Below are positions 5,879 to 9,148 of a stretch of 9,148 nt of DNA, piece after piece (position 1 is the first letter of the stretch; every line of letters starts with the position of its first letter). Under the pieces are notes generated by a model. That model saw nothing but the letters and a program-made list of their open reading frames with translations, was not told the origin of the DNA and searched no databases. The stretch covers positions 1 to 9,148 of the forward strand of contig CAZDEK010000034.1 in NCBI GenBank assembly GCA_964504625.1, in the 5' to 3' direction. The position numbers and the translations under genes were made by a program. Source of the stretch: CAZDEK01 sp964504625 (lineage in GTDB: Bacteria; Patescibacteriota; Saccharimonadia; CAILAD01; GCA-016700035).

Positions 5879-7957
5879 CTATTTATACGTCACCCCATAA
5901 TGCCGTAAGCCTGGGCTCAAGTATTGGTTAATATTGGCGTCTGTCGGCACCGGTTCGGCCTGGCCGTGCAGCGCGCTCAGTACCAGGCTCGGGCTACCAT
6001 CTGCATTCACATAGCTGTTGCCCACCTTACTCGTGGTCTCCATACCCGATATGAGTACTGGAGACCCTGCCAGATATGCCGAGAGGTCGGTAGTGTTTGA
6101 ATACTCGCTCAAGCTTTGTGTGCTTAAAATACGACCCGAGCCATTCGCATAGACATTACCATTCATATAGGTGCGAGGTATATTTCGTGCAGCTTCAGCT
6201 TGGTGGATAACCGTGTCGATAGGTCGATAGGTTGCAGTATTACTACCGTTCTGCTGCGTGATACAGAGGGGTGCTGTACTCTTACAGAATCCCTGCCCCG
6301 TTGGATACGCAATAATATTATTGACTAGTAAATCGAGGCGTGGCATCCAGTCAATATTCGCTGACTGCGGGTGCACTACGTCCCATTCGTTATATTGCGC
6401 TGCAGTACAGCCACTGGTCGGTACCGAACAGCCTGGGATTGATCGACTATCAACATAGATCGCCAGGGGCTGGCTACCCCCAATAATCGTATTATTCACA
6501 AACTTCAGTCCCGACGAGCCAGCTGTTTTGACTGCTTCAGAACCCGATGATTTGATGTAATTATTTACCATCAACATATCGTCTGAAATTTCATAGAAAA
6601 CAGAGCTCCCAGCATTGCCGGTTAACTGATTATTGACGATGTCAGCATCCTGGTTTGTCTGGTCAAACCACAAACCATGACTATTATTGTCAGCGATTAT
6701 ACTATTCAAAACTTTAATCTGTCGCGATCGAGTTACCTTGAACGCTCCTGAAACTGGGGAGAACTTGAACTCGCCAGCCATATTCATGTGAGTAATCTTC
6801 ATCGAATCCAAAGTCAGGTTGTCGGTATAATTGCTCGCCACACCCATCCAGTTGGAATTGTCGAGTGTGATATTTTTCAGAGTAGTGCCCACATTCGTGT
6901 CGAGCGTTCCCTTGTCACCAAACACACCAATAGCAATCAACGCATTATCGTTGATCTCAAGGTTTTTCAAGGTAACATTATCGGCGGTGCGGTTCATAAG
7001 AATCACACCATAGCTCCCCCCTGCATCAGAGTAGCGAGTTATTTGTAAGCCTTCTATGCTGCTACCGGGAGCATTGTGCGTCATAAACTTATTCTGTCCG
7101 GTAATTTCAATATTGCCCTTCGCTACATCATTCGAAGTTAGGTACAGTTTAGCTCCAGCCTGATCAACCCAAAATTTACCATCGGTAAGATTAGCCTTGT
7201 CGGCAACCTGCTTCAGCCGTGTATTGCCAACCCATACTTGATCCTGATACTTGCCAATATAATCACCAGTCAAGCCATCATTGCTATCTTTAAGAGCCAT
7301 AATCCCATTTGAAGGAACCTGAGGAGTATAGGGTATGTATTGATAGCTCCCCTCTGTGGCCCAGCCTCCAGATACCTGCTTTGAACCTATAAACTTCGGG
7401 GTTTCTCCACTTGCTGCCATAATCTTAAGGGTTTTATTGAGAGTAATATTCCCTTGGCCGTAATAGGTACCTCCTTTGACAATAACGGTTCCACCAGAGG
7501 TAGCAGCACTCACCGCCTTTGAAAGAGTTGCATACGGCGAGCTTGATGACCCGCTATTCGTATCTAGGCCATTTGGCGAAACATAGAGGGCATTAGCAGG
7601 AATCGTACTAGCTGGATATGAAATTGGAAGTTGGGCACCTGCAGCATTTACCGGCGATGCAGTTGTTGGCGCGAGGAATTCAAGGTATTGGCCACCGGCT
7701 GCAGTTGGGTCGTCTTTTATGGCCACTCCACTAGCATTTGTAGCAGACCATGTTTCTATTTCGGTATTTGATAAACTTGCTGCCCGAATAACCCAAACGA
7801 TCAGAGCGCCGACAAGTATTACCAGCGTGACGATTATTGCTAGCTGAATAGGCTGTAGTCGTGGAAGCTGTAATAGTGATTGTTTATAGCGGGCTAAACT
7901 AGCCCGCTTGACTGGCTTTTTTGATGGAGCTATTCGGGTGTTGTTGGTTTTAGGCAT
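5879..7957 (-). CDS. Membrane-anchored right-handed parallel beta-helix protein
   Basis: This 692-residue protein has a basic, Lys/Arg-rich cytoplasmic N-terminus and one transmembrane helix (about 37-57, QLAIIVTLVILVGALIVWVI), giving a signal-anchor topology with the bulk outside the cell. Residues 68-97 (ending AAGGQYLEFL) recall the start of CBM6/35-like modules but are too short to be a full domain. Residues 124-165 (LYVSPNGLDTNSGS, PYATLSKAV, GTVIVKGGTYYGQGNITL) are the usual entry segment of pectate lyase-like beta-helix proteins. About 297-500 is built of repeating coils of the type IEGLQI, VTLKNLEI, TLKNITLDNS, LTLDSMKITH, and includes HGLWFDQTNQDADIVNNQLTG with FYEISDDMLMVNNYI. Two CX6C pairs (C510/C517, C558/C565) suggest disulfides in an outer loop. 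The fold is common in polysaccharide lyases, glycosidases, epimerases and adhesins; I cannot assign a catalytic residue, so surface polysaccharide binding or cleavage is inference. It is 54 bp downstream of ftsQ, possibly in the same transcript. No ribosome binding site is visible; a TAATCT box lies 9 nt before the ATG. Confidence 0.85.
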   Translation of the reverse strand: MPKTNNTRIAPSKKPVKRASLARYKQSLLQLPRLQPIQLAIIVTLVILVGALIVWVIRAASLSNTEIETWSATNASGVAIKDDPTAAGGQYLEFLAPTTASPVNAAGAQLPISYPASTIPANALYVSPNGLDTNSGSSSSPYATLSKAVSAATSGGTVIVKGGTYYGQGNITLNKTLKIMAASGETPKFIGSKQVSGGWATEGSYQYIPYTPQVPSNGIMALKDSNDGLTGDYIGKYQDQVWVGNTRLKQVADKANLTDGKFWVDQAGAKLYLTSNDVAKGNIEITGQNKFMTHNAPGSSIEGLQITRYSDAGGSYGVILMNRTADNVTLKNLEINDNALIAIGVFGDKGTLDTNVGTTLKNITLDNSNWMGVASNYTDNLTLDSMKITHMNMAGEFKFSPVSGAFKVTRSRQIKVLNSIIADNNSHGLWFDQTNQDADIVNNQLTGNAGSSVFYEISDDMLMVNNYIKSSGSEAVKTAGSSGLKFVNNTIIGGSQPLAIYVDSRSIPGCSVPTSGCTAAQYNEWDVVHPQSANIDWMPRLDLLVNNIIAYPTGQGFCKSTAPLCITQQNGSNTATYRPIDTVIHQAEAARNIPRTYMNGNVYANGSGRILSTQSLSEYSNTTDLSAYLAGSPVLISGMETTSKVGNSYVNADGSPSLVLSALHGQAEPVPTDANINQYLSPGLRHYGVTYK

Positions 7958-8001
7958 GACTAGGCTAGATTATTGCCTGCATCGTAGCATAAGCATCTAC
8001 T

Positions 8002-8011
8002 ATTGCGCAAT
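8002..8011. repeat. 10-bp palindrome immediately after ftsQ
   Basis: ATTGCGCAAT is a perfect palindrome directly beyond the ftsQ stop codon in the 54-bp spacer before the beta-helix gene. It is too short and loopless to be an intrinsic terminator and has no T-run; it may be chance or a protein site. Confidence 0.25.
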
Positions 8012-8827
8012 TCACTTATAGAAGACCCTGCCGGTTACTCGCACATCAACGTATTCTGTGGGGAGTTTCTTTTGCTGCTGAGCCGTCTGCATCGCTTCTT
8101 GATAGGCTTGTAACTGCTCATTTGCACTACGGCTGGTATCAGTCTTGATGACGACACCACCCTTGACGGTTAGATTGAGCTCACGAGTGGTAGCTCCAAT
8201 ACTGCCAGACTCAAGTCCAATCCCCTTTTGTCGAGCTAGACTGAATGCGTCACGAGAAAAGTTAACAAATTGTCGGTCGGCAACCTGATCGCCAGCCTGG
8301 ACCTTAAGCTGTGCAGTATCAACAATAGTTCCCAAGCCACCCTCACCAGAGCTTGCCTCTCGCAATACGCGCCCATCCTCGCTTAATAGCCATAGCTGAT
8401 CGGCAGTTTTCCAGATAAGAGCCGGCTGGCTCTCGGCAACAATCACCTGCAGTCGCAAGAGTGGATCACGGCGTATGGTGACTGATTTCATTGTTGGTTG
8501 CGACTGTTTAATATCCTGAGCAAGACCCTTAGTCTGGACGAAAAGAATATTACGTTGCACCGGTCGCTCAGCCAGATATCGATCAACTTGATCTGTAATC
8601 GCTTGTCGTGACACGGTAGTATTACCCTTCACCGTCACGCCTCGAATATTAAGCCAACCAGAAAAAAGCACTCCATACACAAGTGCGACTACGCCAATAC
8701 CAACTGCCACTCGCACAAATATGCGTCTCCAAGGTAAGCGCTGCTTAGGTTTTGACGGCGGTACCTCCATAGCATGGACATACTGTCCACGGCGACGCAC
8801 CCGTCGCTGCACTTGACCTTCAGGCAT
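8012..8827 (-). CDS. ftsQ: Cell division protein FtsQ (POTRA domain)
   Basis: This 271-residue bitopic membrane protein is a component of the divisome, where FtsQ links early and late division proteins through FtsB/FtsL. The N-terminus is cytoplasmic and strongly basic (RRVRRRGQYVHAM), followed by one membrane helix at about 35-54 (VRVAVGIGVVALVYGVLFSG). The POTRA domain follows directly at about 56-125 (IRGVTVKGNTTVSRQAI, MKSVTIRRDPLLRLQVIVAE), then the beta domain (ESQPALIWKTADQLWLLSED) and the typical end YVDVRVTGRVFYK. Length and domain order fit the family. Its ATG overlaps the murG stop by 8 nt (8820-8827), implying translational coupling; a weak GAGG lies just upstream. murG-ftsQ adjacency is part of the conserved dcw cluster, though murC, murB and ddl, often found between or near them, are absent here. 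Confidence 0.9.
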   Translation of the reverse strand: MPEGQVQRRVRRRGQYVHAMEVPPSKPKQRLPWRRIFVRVAVGIGVVALVYGVLFSGWLNIRGVTVKGNTTVSRQAITDQVDRYLAERPVQRNILFVQTKGLAQDIKQSQPTMKSVTIRRDPLLRLQVIVAESQPALIWKTADQLWLLSEDGRVLREASSGEGGLGTIVDTAQLKVQAGDQVADRQFVNFSRDAFSLARQKGIGLESGSIGATTRELNLTVKGGVVIKTDTSRSANEQLQAYQEAMQTAQQQKKLPTEYVDVRVTGRVFYK

Positions 8828-9148
8828 GACGCCTCACAGTCTGCATAATGAGCTGTGCAAGCTGTTCGGCAGCATTTGGTACCGCCAAGCGCCCGATCGC
8901 TTCCCCCAAATATTTCTGATCAGCTGGCTCCCCGATTAATTTCTCAACACTAGAGATAAAACGCCGTGGCGTAAGTTGGTCTTGCTCAAGTAATCGTGCT
9001 GCGCCGCGTCGCACAATATAATGCGCATTTTGCGCCTGATGATTATTTGTCGAGCTCGGTAAAGGGATCAAGAGTGCAGCTTTCTCTAGGAGTGCCAGTT
9101 CAGCCAGGGTGTTTGCTCCGCTTCGTGCCACCACGACATCGGCCAGCG
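8820..9148 (-). CDS. murG: MurG, undecaprenyl-PP-MurNAc-pentapeptide GlcNAc transferase, C-terminal part (5' partial)
   Basis: The frame continues through the right edge (ADVVVARSGANTLAE...), so only about 108 C-terminal residues are present and the GTG at 9134 is not the true start. The segment ADVVVARSGANTLAELALL followed by AALLIPLPSSTNNHQAQNA is the diagnostic UDP-GlcNAc-binding region of the MurG GT-B glycosyltransferase, and RRGAARLLEQDQL plus the closing helix match the family end. MurG adds GlcNAc to lipid I to form lipid II at the inner face of the membrane. The stop TGA lies inside the ftsQ start region, forming a coupled pair in a dcw-type cluster. Confidence 0.92.
   Translation of the reverse strand, partial: LADVVVARSGANTLAELALLEKAALLIPLPSSTNNHQAQNAHYIVRRGAARLLEQDQLTPRRFISSVEKLIGEPADQKYLGEAIGRLAVPNAAEQLAQLIMQTVRRHA

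Noticed and set aside
1..9148. Alternative genetic code (TGA as glycine) as in some CPR phyla
   Set aside because: TGA ends the ATPase, ftsQ and murG frames at the expected family C-termini, and no in-frame TGA is needed in any gene.

Overview
The window looks like a chromosomal segment of a Patescibacteria/CPR-type bacterium. My best guess is Candidatus Saccharibacteria (TM7) or a close relative, inferred from gene types and moderate base composition rather than from a marker gene. TGA is used as a stop (the ATPase gene at 5322-5324, murG at 8820-8822, ftsQ at 8012-8014), so the recoded TGA=Gly lineages (Gracilibacteria, Absconditabacteria) are unlikely. No rRNA, tRNA, CRISPR array, transposase or integrase is visible.

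Layout: (1) 1-1403, plus strand: the 3' part of a secreted or surface protein gene, open at the left edge, with a globular domain, a Thr/Ser/Pro linker and a C-terminal fibronectin type III domain. (2) 1404-1520: intergenic, with a near-consensus promoter whose -10 box lies inside a palindrome. (3) 1521-2618, plus: a DNA-binding protein combining a sigma-70 region 4-like HTH, several winged-helix units including a HARE-HTH (RNA polymerase delta-like) and a C-terminal AT-hook. (4) 2619-2669: a short spacer with a perfect hairpin and a -10-like box 8 nt before the next ATG. (5) 2670-5324, plus: a large membrane-anchored P-loop ATPase of the VirD4/TraG/VirB4-like DNA-transfer class. (6) 5325-5878: 554 bp without a credible gene, AT-rich, lying between convergent genes and holding many inverted repeats. 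(7) 5879-7957, minus: a membrane-anchored right-handed parallel beta-helix protein. (8) 8012-8827, minus: ftsQ. (9) 8820-9148, minus: the C-terminal part of murG, open at the right edge and overlapping ftsQ by 8 nt.

The right side is a remnant or rearranged dcw (division and cell wall) cluster: murG makes lipid II, FtsQ acts in the divisome, and a cell-surface beta-helix protein follows directly where ftsA/ftsZ often lie. The left side is a co-directional group of an exported FN3 protein, a nucleoid or transcription-associated DNA-binding protein and a DNA-transfer-type ATPase. The two halves converge on the 554-bp intergenic region. The items most worth a second look are the palindrome on the promoter of the HTH gene, the architecture of that protein, the lone secretion/DNA-transfer-type ATPase beside it, and the structured intergenic region.
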